DNA of 64,000 nt from the NCBI RefSeq assembly GCF_007997075.1, contig NZ_VORS01000007.1:186001-250000 (forward strand), given 5' to 3'. Positions 34,913 to 44,677 of the stretch are shown here, in pieces; the first letter of the stretch is position 1, and the number at the start of each line of letters is the position of its first letter. Under the pieces are notes generated by a model. The model was given only the letters and a program-made list of their open reading frames with translations, was not told the origin of the DNA and made no database searches. Source of the DNA: Polaribacter sp. IC073. GTDB taxonomy: Bacteria > Bacteroidota > Bacteroidia > Flavobacteriales > Flavobacteriaceae. Position numbers and translations under genes: made by a program.

Positions 34913-35465
34913 CTAAAAATTATAACCAATTCTTAAATGCAAATCAACAACTAATCCATCAGAATCACTAAAAATGCTATATTTTTTATTTACATAAGAA
35001 AGGTAACCAATACCTAAACGCACTTCATAATTAGAATTTGAATTAATCTTTCTTCTAATTCCTCATTTAGGAATAATCGTAAAACTATTTTTCAGCTCTT
35101 TTTAAATAAAAATTAGAAATTTTAGAAAGACTAGATCTAAAATTTGTTCTTAAGGTGAAAAAGTTTGCTGCATTATTATAAATATTTAATTTTTTAGAAG
35201 CACGTTTTTTTATATTGTAATACCACCTTGATTCTAAAGTAATTTCAGGCTTCATGAAAAATCCAACTCCTAAAACTATTTCTGCATATAAACCTAATTT
35301 TGTTCTTAATGCAAATTCTTCAGACAGTTTTATTTCATTATTTACCCAAGCTCCTACTATACCTATCTGAGCAGTAGTAATCGATTTTTCTATTTTAACC
35401 TCAGTGTTTTGAGCGTAAGATATAAAAAAGATAAATCAACATATTACAACAGCATACTTTTTCAT
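34913..35465 (-). pseudogene. Decayed outer-membrane-type protein gene
   Basis: The minus strand begins with a signal peptide, MKKYAVVIC-stop-FIFFISYAQNTE, with an in-frame TGA as codon 10 (35438-35436). It then reads beta-barrel-like sequence (TTAQIGIVGAWVNNEIKLSE, LGLYAEIVLGVGFFMKPEIT, SRWYYNIKKRASKK) to RAEK, where a frameshift near 35095 occurs. A second in-frame TGA follows at 35065-35063, and then an intact barrel-like C-terminus, NYEVRLGIGYLSYVNKKYS and DLHLRIGYNF ending in an aromatic residue. Three separate lesions make a functional product very unlikely. Confidence 0.78.
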
Positions 35466-35529
35466 TTTTCTTTTTTTATCAAAGATGAAACAACAAAAAT
35501 AATTTTGTAAACATTTTCACCTTTTTTAT

Positions 35530-35559
35530 TTGACATAAATTAAAGAGTTAGTACTTTTG
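35530..35559 (+). promoter_or_regulatory. Promoter of pyrG
   Basis: TTG at 35530-35532, a 19-nt spacer and TACTTTTG at 35552-35559. Predicted transcription start is about 35565, which rules out the upstream TTG start at 35557 and fixes translation at the ATG at 35578. Confidence 0.78.
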
Positions 35560-35577
35560 CGCAAACCTAAGAACACC

Positions 35578-37191
35578 ATGAGTAATACTAAATACGTTTT
35601 TGTCACAGGAGGCGTAACTTCATCCCTTGGAAAAGGAATTATTGCAGCGTCTTTAGCAAAACTATTGCAAGAAAGGGGCTTTTCTGTAACCATACAAAAA
35701 TTAGACCCATATATTAATATAGATCCAGGAACTCTAAACCCTTATGAACATGGAGAGTGTTATGTGACTGATGATGGTGCAGAAACCGATTTAGATTTGG
35801 GGCATTACGAGCGTTATTTAAATATCCCAACTTCTCAAGCGAACAATGTTACTACAGGTAGAATCTATCAATCTGTAATAAATAGAGAGCGTAAAGGAGA
35901 ATTTCTAGGAAAAACAGTACAAGTTATTCCTCATATTACCGATGAAATAAAACGTAGAATTCAGCTTTTAGGTGAAACGGGCGATTATGACATTGTAATT
36001 ACAGAGATTGGTGGAACCGTTGGTGACATCGAATCTTTACCTTATGTAGAGTCTGTTAGACAATTATTGTGGGAAAAAGGTTCTGAAAACGCCATTGTTA
36101 TTCATTTAACTTTAGTGCCTTATTTAGCTGCTGCTGGTGAGTTAAAGACGAAACCGACACAACATTCAGTAAAAATGTTGATGCAAAGTGGTGTGAGTCC
36201 AGATATTTTGGTGTGTAGAACAGAACATGAAATTTCAGACGACATCAAACGTAAATTAGCCTTATTCTGCAATGTTAAACAAGAAGATGTTATACAGTCT
36301 ATAGATGCGGAAACCATTTATGATGTGCCAAATTTAATGTTAGCACAAGGTTTAGATACTGTTGTTTTAAATAAATTGAAACTTTCTTCTAAAGGAGAAC
36401 CAGAATTAAAAGTTTGGAATGCTTTTTTACAGAAACATAAAAATCCGAAGCACGAGGTAGAAATTGCCTTAATTGGTAAATATATAGAATTACACGATTC
36501 GTATAAATCAATTACAGAAGCATTTATTCACGCAGGTTCTTCTAATGAAACCAAAGTAAAAGTACGTTGGGTACATTCCGAAAGTTTAACACCAAAAAAT
36601 GCAGAAAAAAAATTAGAAGGTGTGAACGGAATTTTAGTTGCCCCTGGTTTTGGTGATAGAGGTATTGAAGGAAAAATTAGAGCCGTTAAGTATGCAAGAG
36701 AAAATAACATCCCTTTCTTCGGAATTTGTTTAGGAATGCAAATGGCCGTTATTGAGTTTGCTAGAAATGTTTTAGAGTTAGAAAATGCAAGCTCTACAGA
36801 AATGAATAAAAGCACAAAGCACCCTGTTATCAACTTAATGGAAAGCCAAAAAGAGGTTACAGAAAAAGGTGGAACCATGCGTTTAGGTGCTTGGGATTGT
36901 GAATTGAAAAAAGATTCTAAAATATATAAAGCTTATAAATCTGAGTTAATTAGCGAGCGTCACAGACATCGTTATGAATTTAACAACGATTATTTAGCAC
37001 AAATTGAAGCTGCAGGAATGAAAGCTACAGGAATAAACCCTAAAACTGGTTTGGTAGAAGTAGTAGAAATTCCTTCTCATCCTTGGTTTGTTGGTGTACA
37101 ATACCATCCAGAATATAAAAGTACGGTGTTAAAACCGCATCCTTTATTTGTAGATTTTATTAAAGCTGCTTTAAAACAATCTAAAAAATAA
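35578..37191 (+). CDS. pyrG: CTP synthase
   Basis: From ATG at 35578 the enzyme has about 537 residues. It makes CTP from UTP, ATP and glutamine. The synthetase domain starts with [20 protein letters not shown] (P-loop-like [10 protein letters not shown]), and contains [18 protein letters not shown] and [11 protein letters not shown]. The C-terminal class I glutaminase domain has the catalytic Cys in [10 protein letters not shown] and the His-x-Glu pair in QYHPEYKS. A good promoter at 35530-35559 lies so that the alternative TTG start (35557) would be inside it. It is followed by yidC, a common neighbour in Bacteroidetes. Confidence 0.96.
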   Translation: MSNTKYVFVTGGVTSSLGKGIIAASLAKLLQERGFSVTIQKLDPYINIDPGTLNPYEHGECYVTDDGAETDLDLGHYERYLNIPTSQANNVTTGRIYQSVINRERKGEFLGKTVQVIPHITDEIKRRIQLLGETGDYDIVITEIGGTVGDIESLPYVESVRQLLWEKGSENAIVIHLTLVPYLAAAGELKTKPTQHSVKMLMQSGVSPDILVCRTEHEISDDIKRKLALFCNVKQEDVIQSIDAETIYDVPNLMLAQGLDTVVLNKLKLSSKGEPELKVWNAFLQKHKNPKHEVEIALIGKYIELHDSYKSITEAFIHAGSSNETKVKVRWVHSESLTPKNAEKKLEGVNGILVAPGFGDRGIEGKIRAVKYARENNIPFFGICLGMQMAVIEFARNVLELENASSTEMNKSTKHPVINLMESQKEVTEKGGTMRLGAWDCELKKDSKIYKAYKSELISERHRHRYEFNNDYLAQIEAAGMKATGINPKTGLVEVVEIPSHPWFVGVQYHPEYKSTVLKPHPLFVDFIKAALKQSKK

Positions 37192-37201
37192 GGTACCATA
37201 A

Positions 37202-37225
37202 TGTACGTTCGAGCGCAGTCGAGAA
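37202..37225 (+). repeat. Short dispersed CGAGCGCAGTCGAGA repeat
   Basis: GTACGTTCGAGCGCAGTCGAGA follows the pyrG stop. The core TTCGAGCGCAGTCGA is a partial palindrome that I know as a frequent intergenic repeat in Bacteroidetes genomes. Its function is unknown. Confidence 0.45.
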
Positions 37226-37248
37226 CTATTAAATCTAACAAAAAAAAG

Positions 37249-37271
37249 TGCCAACTCTAATAAAGTTGGCA
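37249..37271. terminator. Hairpin after pyrG
   Basis: Stem TGCCAACT / AGTTGGCA, 8 bp, with a 7-nt loop. Seven A residues precede it, so it is a better terminator for minus-strand than for plus-strand transcription; no minus-strand gene is near. Confidence 0.5.
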
Positions 37272-37423
37272 ATTTAAAATTAGGAACACTATTTGAACTA
37301 CTAAATATAGTAAGAATAACAGTAGTAAAATCAATTTAAATACATACAGTTTTGCTACATTTGTCGCTTTTTACTTTTAACAAGAAGTCTAAAAATGACA
37401 AATTGACATTTTAAAAAAATACA

Positions 37424-39301
37424 ATGGAACAAAAAAAATTCGACTTAAATTCTTTTATTGGATTGATCTTATTAGGAGGTATTATTTTCTGGTGGATGAG
37501 CACACAAGAGCCAGAAATAGATGCAGCTAATGATGCCACTAAAACTGAGGTAATAGATGCTACAAAAATTACTACACAAGATAACTTTACAAACAACACA
37601 CCAGTAGTAAACGATTCTTTGAAACAAATTGCCCTTAAAAATGAATTAGGTGCTTTTGCCCAAAGTGCAATGAATGCTTCTGAAGGAGTTTCTGTTTTAG
37701 AAAATGACGTTGTAAAATTAACAATTGATAATAAAGGTGGACAAATTAAAGAGGCTTTAATTAAGAATTTTAAAACCTACGATTCTCTTCCTCTATATAT
37801 GATAAAAGATAATAATGCGTCTTTTAACATTAATTTTGGAACAGCAGACAATAGAATCTTAAATACTAAAGACTTATTTTTTGAACCAACAATTACAAAA
37901 AATGGAGACAACCAAGTTGTTTCTATGAAATTGAAAGTTTCTGAAACGCAGTATTTAGAGTACAGATATGAAATGAAGCCAAAAGAATACATGGTTAATT
38001 TTGCTGTTCGTTCTCAAGGCTTAAGTAATGTTATAAACACTTCGAACCCTATTAGTTTAGATTGGTCTTTAAATGGGTATAGACATGAGAAAAGTTTAAA
38101 GACAGAAAACACAATGTACACGCACTTCTACTACAAAGCAGAACAAGAAGTGGATTATATTAATGGTGGTAATTCTGAAATTTTAAATGATGTAGATTGG
38201 GTTGCTTACAAACAACACTTTTTTACTTCAAACTTATTGTCAGACAAACCTTTTAACAATGCAACAATAACTTCTACAGACCTCGTTTTAAATGAAGAAA
38301 CAGATACAGTTTTCACTAAAAAGTTCGAATTAAAAACGCCTTTAGAATTGTCTAACGGAGAGTTAAATTACAATATGAAATGGTTCTACGGACCAAGTGA
38401 TTATAATTTACTTAAAAAGTATGAAGGCACAGATTTAGCTGAAACAGCAGATTTAGGTTGGGGTATTTTCGGATTCTTAAACAGAACGGTTTTTTATCCT
38501 GTATTTAATTTCTTAAAAGGACTTTTATCAAACTACGGATTAATAATTATTTTAATGACTATTGTTGTTCGATTAATTATGTCTCCTTTAGTATATAAAT
38601 CTTATTTATCGAGTGCAAAAATGAAGGTGATTAGACCTGAGTTAACTGCCTTGAATGAGAAATATCCCGGTAAAGAAAATGCAATGAAGCGTCAGCAAGA
38701 AACCATGGCAATTCAGCGAAAAGCAGGTGTTAATATGATGTCTGGTTGTATACCCGCTTTATTACAGATGCCAGTATTCTTTGCCTTGTTTAAGTTTTTC
38801 CCAACAAACATCGCTTTAAGACAAGAAAACTTTTTATGGGCAAACGATTTATCTTCTTATGATACCATTGCACAACTTCCTTTTACCATTCCTTTTTATG
38901 GTAATCACGTAAGTTTGTTTCCAATATTAGCTTCTGTTGCTATTTTCTTTTATATGAAAATGAACCAAAGTCAGCAAGCAAACATGCAAGCTCCAACGCA
39001 AGAAGGAATGCCAGACATGAGTAAAATGATGAAGTACATGATTTACTTCTCTCCTATTATGATGTTGTTTTTCTTTAACAACTATGCAAGTAGTTTAAGT
39101 TTATACTATTTTGTTTCTAACCTGTTAACCATTGCTATTATGTTAGTAATTAAAAACTATGTTATTGATGAAGATAAGATTCATGCACAAATAGAAGAAA
39201 ACAAGAAACGTCCTGAAAAGAAAAAGAGCAAGTTTAGAGAAAAAATTGACTCTGCAATGAAACAGGCGCAAGAGCAACAAGCACAACAAAAGAAAAAGTA
39301 A
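37424..39301 (+). CDS. yidC: Membrane protein insertase YidC/Oxa1
   Basis: A 625-residue insertase of the Gram-negative type. It has one N-terminal helix (SFIGLILLGGIIFWWMS), a large periplasmic beta-sandwich domain (about 80-350) and a C-terminal Oxa1 core of five helices (about 350-590) with LKGLLSNYGLIIILMTIVVR, the MSGCIPALLQMPVFFALFKF segment and a final helix. A lysine-rich tail (RPEKKKSKFREK and a poly-Gln/Lys end) can bind ribosomes. It inserts and folds inner-membrane proteins with or without SecYEG. A TACATTTG element lies 60 nt upstream. Confidence 0.94.
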   Translation: MEQKKFDLNSFIGLILLGGIIFWWMSTQEPEIDAANDATKTEVIDATKITTQDNFTNNTPVVNDSLKQIALKNELGAFAQSAMNASEGVSVLENDVVKLTIDNKGGQIKEALIKNFKTYDSLPLYMIKDNNASFNINFGTADNRILNTKDLFFEPTITKNGDNQVVSMKLKVSETQYLEYRYEMKPKEYMVNFAVRSQGLSNVINTSNPISLDWSLNGYRHEKSLKTENTMYTHFYYKAEQEVDYINGGNSEILNDVDWVAYKQHFFTSNLLSDKPFNNATITSTDLVLNEETDTVFTKKFELKTPLELSNGELNYNMKWFYGPSDYNLLKKYEGTDLAETADLGWGIFGFLNRTVFYPVFNFLKGLLSNYGLIIILMTIVVRLIMSPLVYKSYLSSAKMKVIRPELTALNEKYPGKENAMKRQQETMAIQRKAGVNMMSGCIPALLQMPVFFALFKFFPTNIALRQENFLWANDLSSYDTIAQLPFTIPFYGNHVSLFPILASVAIFFYMKMNQSQQANMQAPTQEGMPDMSKMMKYMIYFSPIMMLFFFNNYASSLSLYYFVSNLLTIAIMLVIKNYVIDEDKIHAQIEENKKRPEKKKSKFREKIDSAMKQAQEQQAQQKKK

Positions 39302-39316
39302 TTTTCTTTAAAACAC

Positions 39317-39350
39317 AAAAAACCGAAACGTAAAAGTTTCGGTTTTTTTT
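39317..39350. terminator. Terminator of yidC
   Basis: Perfect 13-bp stem AAAAAACCGAAAC / GTTTCGGTTTTTT with a 6-nt loop and further T residues. It may also serve the convergent cysteine desulfurase gene. Confidence 0.88.
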
Positions 39351-39395
39351 GCTTTAAAATAAACAGCTTATCATAAGTTGAATATTTGTTTTTTT

Positions 39396-40529
39396 TTACA
39401 ACAACTTTTTTAGTTTTGAAATTGTAACATCTAGTTCTTCTTTCTTAGTGAATTTAGAAAATGAAAAACGAATGGAAGTTTTATCTTCTTCTCCATTAAA
39501 TAACAATTCTGTTAATACATGAGATCCCTTATTGCTTCCACTCTGGCAAGCGCTTCCGCCAGAAACAGCTATTCCAGCCAAATCTAAACTAAACAGTAGC
39601 ATGTCATTTTTCACAGGGAAACGCACACTTAAAATAGTATATCCGCTATGCTCTAAGTCTTGTGAAAGACCATTAAATTGAATATTTTCTGATATTTTTT
39701 TTAATTCAGAAATAAAATAAACCTTTAAACTTTCTATATAATTTTTATCTTTTTGAAGTGTGTTATACGCAATTTCCAAAGCTTTCTCCATTCCTAAAAT
39801 TGCATGTACATTTTCTGTACTAGATCTTGCTCCTTTTTCTTGATCGCCACCATGAAGCATTGGTAAAATACCAAATCCTTTTCTAAAAAAAGCAAAACCA
39901 ACTCCTTTTGGTCCGTGAAATTTATGTGCACTCGCAACAATAAAATCTGCCTTTATTTTTTGTAAATCAATCGGGTAATGTCCTATTGCTTGTACTGTGT
40001 CTGAATGAAATAAAGCATTGTTTAACTTACATAAGTTAGCAACTGCAACCATTGGCAGTAAGTTTCCAATTTCATTATTAAGCATCATTAAACTTACCAA
40101 CGTTTTTTCTTCGGAAGCTTTTAATAATGCTTCTAAATGAAGCAGATCAACAGTACCAAATACATCAACATTTACATATTCTACCGTAATATTGCTACTT
40201 TTTTGTAAAAAGTTACACGTATGTAAAACAGCATGATGTTCTATTTTTGATGTAATAATTCTAGTAACGCCAAGGTTTAAAACAGCATTATGTATTATTA
40301 AATTATCGGCTTCAGTGCCGCTAGAAGTAAAAATAATTTCGGCAGCAGCAACCTTAAAATGTTTTGCAATATTTTTTCGTGCAGTTTCTACAGATGATTT
40401 TGCTTTTCTACCAAATTGATGAATCGAAGAAGGATTCCCAAAATTTTCTGCCATAGAAGTTTGCACTATTTCTATAACCTCTTTATCAATTTTTGTGGTT
40501 GCAGCGTTGTCTAAATAAATAGCATTCAT
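39396..40529 (-). CDS. Cysteine desulfurase (NifS/IscS family)
   Basis: A 377-residue class V aminotransferase-fold enzyme. The PLP lysine is K203 in SAHKFHGPKGVGF; H99 (EHHAVLHTC), D177 and Q180 (HSDTVQAIGH) complete the cofactor site. The sulfur-accepting Cys is C328 in SGGSACQSGSN. It removes sulfur from cysteine to give alanine and a persulfide for Fe-S clusters or tRNA thiolation. No iscU or sufBCD is adjacent, so its acceptor is unclear. The Smr-domain gene begins 18 nt upstream in the same direction. Confidence 0.93.
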   Translation of the reverse strand: MNAIYLDNAATTKIDKEVIEIVQTSMAENFGNPSSIHQFGRKAKSSVETARKNIAKHFKVAAAEIIFTSSGTEADNLIIHNAVLNLGVTRIITSKIEHHAVLHTCNFLQKSSNITVEYVNVDVFGTVDLLHLEALLKASEEKTLVSLMMLNNEIGNLLPMVAVANLCKLNNALFHSDTVQAIGHYPIDLQKIKADFIVASAHKFHGPKGVGFAFFRKGFGILPMLHGGDQEKGARSSTENVHAILGMEKALEIAYNTLQKDKNYIESLKVYFISELKKISENIQFNGLSQDLEHSGYTILSVRFPVKNDMLLFSLDLAGIAVSGGSACQSGSNKGSHVLTELLFNGEEDKTSIRFSFSKFTKKEELDVTISKLKKLL

Positions 40530-40546
40530 ACAATTAAAATATTTTT

Positions 40547-41104
40547 TTATGATCCTATATTTTGAAACACATAGACTTCTGTGGCTCCTAGACCATATTG
40601 TTTATAAGAAGCATCATAATGTTTAACAGGATATTTGTTTAAAAGAGCTTGTAATTCAGATTTTAAAATCCCTTCTCCTACTCCGTGGATAAAAACAATT
40701 TTAGAAATTCTTTTCTGAATTGCAAATTCAACTTTTCTTTTTGCGGTATCTAATTGAAGGTTTAGCATATCATAATTATCCAATCCTTTTACAGACTTTG
40801 TAAGTTTACTTATATGTAAATCCACCTCCATTATTACCTCCTTTTTTTGTTTCTTAAAAAGGCTCTTTTTTGCTTTGGGTAATCCAATTTTATCTTTTAA
40901 GAAACCATTGTTAATGTCAGAAAACTTTGTTAATTCATGCTGTTCTGTTTCAATTTTAACCAATTCATCCTCATTAAAATTAAAAATCATTCCATCTAAA
41001 GTTTCAATAGAAATTAAATCCTTTGCAATAGCAATAACAACCCCCTTTAAAACATCGTCTAAAACAGCTACTTTGTTACCAACTTTAAAACCCTTTCTTA
41101 ACAT
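40547..41104 (-). CDS. Smr-domain protein (DUF2027-like N-terminus)
   Basis: A 185-residue protein. The N-terminal SH3-like part (KGFKVGNKVAVLDDVLKGVV, DGMIFNFNEDELVKIE) resembles the N-terminus of DUF2027 proteins, and residues about 95-180 form a Smr domain with the EVDLHISKL motif (DLH), the KIVFIHGVGEGILK motif (HGxG) and a final YGLGATEVYV. Smr domains act as nicking endonucleases or in ribosome rescue. The gene starts upstream of the cysteine desulfurase gene with an 18-nt gap, so they may be cotranscribed. Confidence 0.87.
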   Translation of the reverse strand: MLRKGFKVGNKVAVLDDVLKGVVIAIAKDLISIETLDGMIFNFNEDELVKIETEQHELTKFSDINNGFLKDKIGLPKAKKSLFKKQKKEVIMEVDLHISKLTKSVKGLDNYDMLNLQLDTAKRKVEFAIQKRISKIVFIHGVGEGILKSELQALLNKYPVKHYDASYKQYGLGATEVYVFQNIGS

Positions 41105-41158
41105 TATCTTAATTCAATTTTAAATATAAGCTTCTAACTTTACCACAAAAATAAGCAT

Positions 41159-41791
41159 ATGTCTAAAACTTCTACCATTTCTACAGAAAACTTCTTTAAA
41201 CAAGCTTCAAAAAAAGTGAGATTACCGGAAGATAGAAAAAAAATACTTTTAAAAATTTCTGAAACGATTGCTAAAGAATATGTTAAAAGCAACGTTGTAA
41301 ACTTAAATTTTATCTGCACACACAACTCAAGAAGAAGTCAATTAGGACAAGTTTGGGCATTTTACGCTGCACATTATTTCGATGTAAACATACATGCTTT
41401 TTCTGGCGGAACGGAAGTAACTGCCTTTTACAGAAACACAGTTAAAACATTGCAGTCTGTTAGTTTCGATTTTAATGTGGAAGATTTTTCTCATCAAAAT
41501 CCAAAGTATTTAATTTCTTTTGATGGATGTAAAAAAACGATTTTAGGTTTCTCTAAAAGGTTTGATCACGAAATGAACAAAACGCCTTTTATAGCAATTA
41601 CAACCTGTAATAATGCAGATAAAAACTGTCCTTTTATACCCACTGCCATCGAAAGATTTCACTTGCCTTTTGCAGATCCAAAAGTTTCAGATAATACACC
41701 AGAACAAACAGCAGCTTATTTGAACACGAATGAACAAATTGCTGCCGAAGTATTTTATATTTTTGCTGAAGTTAAAAATTTAGTCAATTAA
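41159..41791 (+). CDS. Low-molecular-weight phosphatase / ArsC-like protein
   Basis: A 210-residue protein. The CX5R phosphate loop is C53-T-H-N-S-R-R59-S in NLNFICTHNSRRSQLGQVWA. It has a helical N-terminal extension of about 45 residues before the fold, and a C-terminal region with DKNCPFIPTAIERFHLPFAD-like sequence (CPFIPTAIERFHLPFADP) typical of the Bacteroidetes subgroup. Such proteins are annotated as arsenate reductases or protein-tyrosine phosphatases; no ars genes are near. The stop overlaps the convergent ppk2 gene by 4 nt. Confidence 0.82.
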   Translation: MSKTSTISTENFFKQASKKVRLPEDRKKILLKISETIAKEYVKSNVVNLNFICTHNSRRSQLGQVWAFYAAHYFDVNIHAFSGGTEVTAFYRNTVKTLQSVSFDFNVEDFSHQNPKYLISFDGCKKTILGFSKRFDHEMNKTPFIAITTCNNADKNCPFIPTAIERFHLPFADPKVSDNTPEQTAAYLNTNEQIAAEVFYIFAEVKNLVN

Positions 41792-42573
41792 ATTTCTAAA
41801 TCTTTGTCATAAGGAATGCTGTTTAAAACGTGGTTAATTACGTTAACTCTAGCTTCTGTTTTTCTATTTGCCCGTATTACCTTCCAAGGAGAAATTTTTG
41901 TGTTTGTCTTTTGAAACATCGCATTTTTATATTCTGTGTATTGTTCCCACAAAATCTGCGCTTTCTCATCTAACTTGGTCATTTTCCATTGCTTTAACGG
42001 ATTGCTTTTAATATCTGCAAAACGTTTGGCTTGTTCTTTTTTTGAAATAGACATGTAAATTTTAACTAAATGGATTCCAGATTCTAAAATCATTTTTTCA
42101 AAACCATTTACCTGATTCATAAAAATATCATATTCTTCTGCCGTACAAAAACCATTTACAGGTTCTACCACAGCCCTGTTATACCAACTTCTATCAAAAA
42201 AAACAATTTCACCCGCTTTAGGAAACTGCTCTACGTATCTTTGAAAATACCACTGTGTCTGCTCATCTTCTGAAGGTTTTGGTAAAGCAACAATTCTCAT
42301 GTGACGTGGATTAATACGCTCTGTTAACCTTCTTATCGCCCCCCCTTTTCCTGCAGCATCTCTTCCTTGAAAGACAATAATTATACGTTCGTTATTATTA
42401 ATTGCCCAAGTTTGTAAACGAATGAGTTCTACTTGTAATTTTTTTAATTTTTTCTGATAATCTACATACCTTAAACCTCTTTCTAAACTTAAAGGAGATT
42501 TAGACAAAAGTGCTAAAAGACCTTTTTTTGTAGTTAACTTATTTAAATCTTGTGTTGTTAATTTTCTGTCCAT
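41788..42573 (-). CDS. Polyphosphate kinase 2 family protein (copy B)
   Basis: A 261-residue PPK2. The P-loop is FQGRDAAGKGGAIRR; Walker B is VFFDRSWYNRAVVEPVNG; the lid segment is SISKKEQAKRFADIKSNPLK. PPK2 enzymes phosphorylate NDP or NMP using polyphosphate. It lies 4 nt after a second ppk2 gene of similar sequence, so the two were made by tandem duplication and are cotranscribed. The exact subclass (GDP- or ADP-preferring) cannot be read from the sequence. Confidence 0.93.
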   Translation of the reverse strand: MDRKLTTQDLNKLTTKKGLLALLSKSPLSLERGLRYVDYQKKLKKLQVELIRLQTWAINNNERIIIVFQGRDAAGKGGAIRRLTERINPRHMRIVALPKPSEDEQTQWYFQRYVEQFPKAGEIVFFDRSWYNRAVVEPVNGFCTAEEYDIFMNQVNGFEKMILESGIHLVKIYMSISKKEQAKRFADIKSNPLKQWKMTKLDEKAQILWEQYTEYKNAMFQKTNTKISPWKVIRANRKTEARVNVINHVLNSIPYDKDLEI

Positions 42574-42577
42574 ACCA

Positions 42578-43435
42578 TTAATCGATGTTCCTGTTAGATC
42601 TATAATAACGCATTACAACGTTGGGATCTGGTGTTAATGTAGTTTTTGCTTCTTCTTTTCCGTCATAATCAAACTGAGAGATTACGTGTCTTATTGCCTC
42701 TAATCTTGCTACTTGCTTGTCGTTGGTTTTTATCATCATCCAAGGACTGTAAGCGGTATGTGTTTTAGAAAACATTTCAGATTTATAATGGGTGTATTCA
42801 TCCCAAAGTGTTTGTCCTTTTTTATCTACCGGACTAAATTTCCAACGTTTTAAAGGATTTTCTTTACGCTCTTCGAATCTTTTTAATTGCTCTTCTTTTG
42901 TAATTGATAGCCAAAATTTAATAATAATAACGCCATCTTCATACATCATGTGCTCAAATTCTGGTACTTGTACCAAAAATTCTTTGTATTGTTTTTGGGT
43001 ACAAAATCCCATTACAGGCTCTACAACTGCTCTGTTATACCAGCTTCTATCAAAAAAAACAATTTCTCCAGGGTTTGGTAATTCTTTTATATAACGCTGA
43101 AAGTACCATTGTCCTTTTTCTACTTCTGTTGGTTTGTTTAAAGCCACTAACCTACTAGATCTAGGGTTTAAATGTTCCATAAACCTACGAATATTCCCTC
43201 CTTTTCCTGCGGCATCTCTACCTTCAAAGATAATGGCAACACGCTTGTTTTCTTTAGAAATCCAACGTTGTAACTTTACCAACTCTATTTGTAAAAGACG
43301 TAATTCTTCTGTGTAGATAAGCGTTTTCTGAACTTTCTTGAATAAACCGCTTTTATTTTTAATTAACTCAAGAAGATCTTTATTACTTTCTAAGTTTTCA
43401 AAATCTTCTGCAGTAAATGTATTGCTTGTACTCAT
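42578..43435 (-). CDS. Polyphosphate kinase 2 family protein (copy A)
   Basis: A 285-residue PPK2, 24 residues longer than its neighbour, mainly at the ends. It has the P-loop FEGRDAAGKGGNIRR, Walker B VFFDRSWYNRAVVEPVMG and the lid LSITKEEQLKRFEERKENPLK. It is the first of two tandem PPK2 genes on the minus strand; the second starts 4 nt downstream. The two are clearly paralogues but differ at many positions, so they may prefer different nucleotides or form a heteromer (inference). Confidence 0.93.
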   Translation of the reverse strand: MSTSNTFTAEDFENLESNKDLLELIKNKSGLFKKVQKTLIYTEELRLLQIELVKLQRWISKENKRVAIIFEGRDAAGKGGNIRRFMEHLNPRSSRLVALNKPTEVEKGQWYFQRYIKELPNPGEIVFFDRSWYNRAVVEPVMGFCTQKQYKEFLVQVPEFEHMMYEDGVIIIKFWLSITKEEQLKRFEERKENPLKRWKFSPVDKKGQTLWDEYTHYKSEMFSKTHTAYSPWMMIKTNDKQVARLEAIRHVISQFDYDGKEEAKTTLTPDPNVVMRYYRSNRNID

Positions 43436-43514
43436 GTGTTTTTTTTCGAAAAATAAAAATATTACTTTTTTTTCTAAATAAAGTTAAAAAAACATGAATT
43501 TAAGTAACTTATTT

Positions 43515-43522
43515 TATATTTG
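43515..43522 (+). promoter_or_regulatory. Bacteroidetes -7 box TATATTTG of the LpxR-like gene
   Basis: TATATTTG, whose last base is 8 nt before the ATG at 43530. It lies inside the frame that would follow from a start at 43494, which argues for the later start. No TTG lies at the usual distance. Transcription would start within a few nt of the ATG. Confidence 0.45.
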
Positions 43523-43529
43523 TTTTTCT

Positions 43530-44480
43530 ATGAAAAAAAATCTTTTATTTTTATGCTTATGCTGCACATTTGGTGTTTTTTCTCAAGAAAAGTTTTCAAA
43601 GGAAATAAGCTTCGTTACAGAAAACGATTTATACACTTCTGCTTATGACGATCGCTATTATACCAACGGAATGTTTTTGTCTTTTAAATATTTATCGAAA
43701 GAAAAAAATGAGACTCTCGAAAAAAAAATATTTGCATGGGAAATTGCACACGAAATGTATACTCCTAATAAATCGATCACTACAGATTTAAACAATCACG
43801 ACAGGCCTTTCGCAGGTTATTTATACGGTAGTTTTAGCATTGATAGAATTTATAAAAACAACCAATCTTTTAAAACAACTTTACAAGCAGGCGTTATTGG
43901 CCCAAACGCATTTTCTAAAGAATTGCAGGGGGCTATTCATAGTTTGTACGGATTTGAAGAAGCGGTTGGTTGGAAACATCAAATTAAAAATGCATTTGGC
44001 TTAAACTTTAATACTCATTTTAATAAGTTCTTAGCAAAAGATAAAACAAATCATTTTGATATTTCTTGGATTAACTCTGGAAAATTAGGAACTGTTTATA
44101 CCAATATTTCTTCTGGTTTTTTAGCAAGAATTGGTTTTAAGCCGCTACAATCTTTAGCAAACTCTATTGCTTTTAACACCAACATCAACAGTAAAAACAC
44201 CTCTTTTTACAGAGAAATAGAGTCTTTTATTTTTATAAAACCAACTTTAAGATATGCTGTTTATGACGCAACATTACAAGGCAGTTTTTTAAATAAAGGT
44301 AGTGAAGTTACCAGTGAATTAAATCCGCTTGTTTTTAGTGTGGCAATTGGTTTTAAATTTACTGCAAATAGATTCAACTTTGGTTATACGCTTAAGTATA
44401 ATACCAATAAATCTAAAGGCCTAAAATTTAATAATGGGCATAAATATGGTTCTATTAACTTGGCGTATGTATTGAAATAA
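43530..44480 (+). CDS. LpxR family lipid A 3'-O-deacylase-like outer-membrane protein (DUF2219)
   Basis: From ATG at 43530 the protein has about 316 residues: signal peptide (KNLLFLCLCCTFGVFSQ) and a predicted 12-stranded beta-barrel. FVTENDLYTSAYDDRYYTNG carries the N-D pair and the YTNG strand typical of LpxR (DUF2219), and HDRPFAGYLYGSF matches the following strands. LpxR removes the 3'-acyloxyacyl group of lipid A in the outer membrane, changing endotoxin structure; activity here is an inference. The first 12 codons from 43494 are excluded because a promoter element lies in them. It is divergent from the ppk2 pair. Confidence 0.82.
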   Translation: MKKNLLFLCLCCTFGVFSQEKFSKEISFVTENDLYTSAYDDRYYTNGMFLSFKYLSKEKNETLEKKIFAWEIAHEMYTPNKSITTDLNNHDRPFAGYLYGSFSIDRIYKNNQSFKTTLQAGVIGPNAFSKELQGAIHSLYGFEEAVGWKHQIKNAFGLNFNTHFNKFLAKDKTNHFDISWINSGKLGTVYTNISSGFLARIGFKPLQSLANSIAFNTNINSKNTSFYREIESFIFIKPTLRYAVYDATLQGSFLNKGSEVTSELNPLVFSVAIGFKFTANRFNFGYTLKYNTNKSKGLKFNNGHKYGSINLAYVLK

Positions 44481-44677
44481 TAATTAGTGGTTGAAAATTA
44501 AAAAAAATATCATTTGGCTATGAATGAAGAAAAACATCAACACCAAAACTTCTTTCTTAAAATAAAGAGTTTATCTCTTTTTACTAACTCTAACGTCATT
44601 TCTTAAAATAAAAAAAGAACACATGGGCAAGATCTCTTAGTACCCTTTTCTATATGTTATTTTTAGTTTTTGAAAAT

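Noticed and set aside
35557..35577. TTG at 35557 as the pyrG start.
   Set aside because: It lies within the TACTTTTG promoter element (35552-35559); the ATG at 35578 gives the conserved N-terminus.
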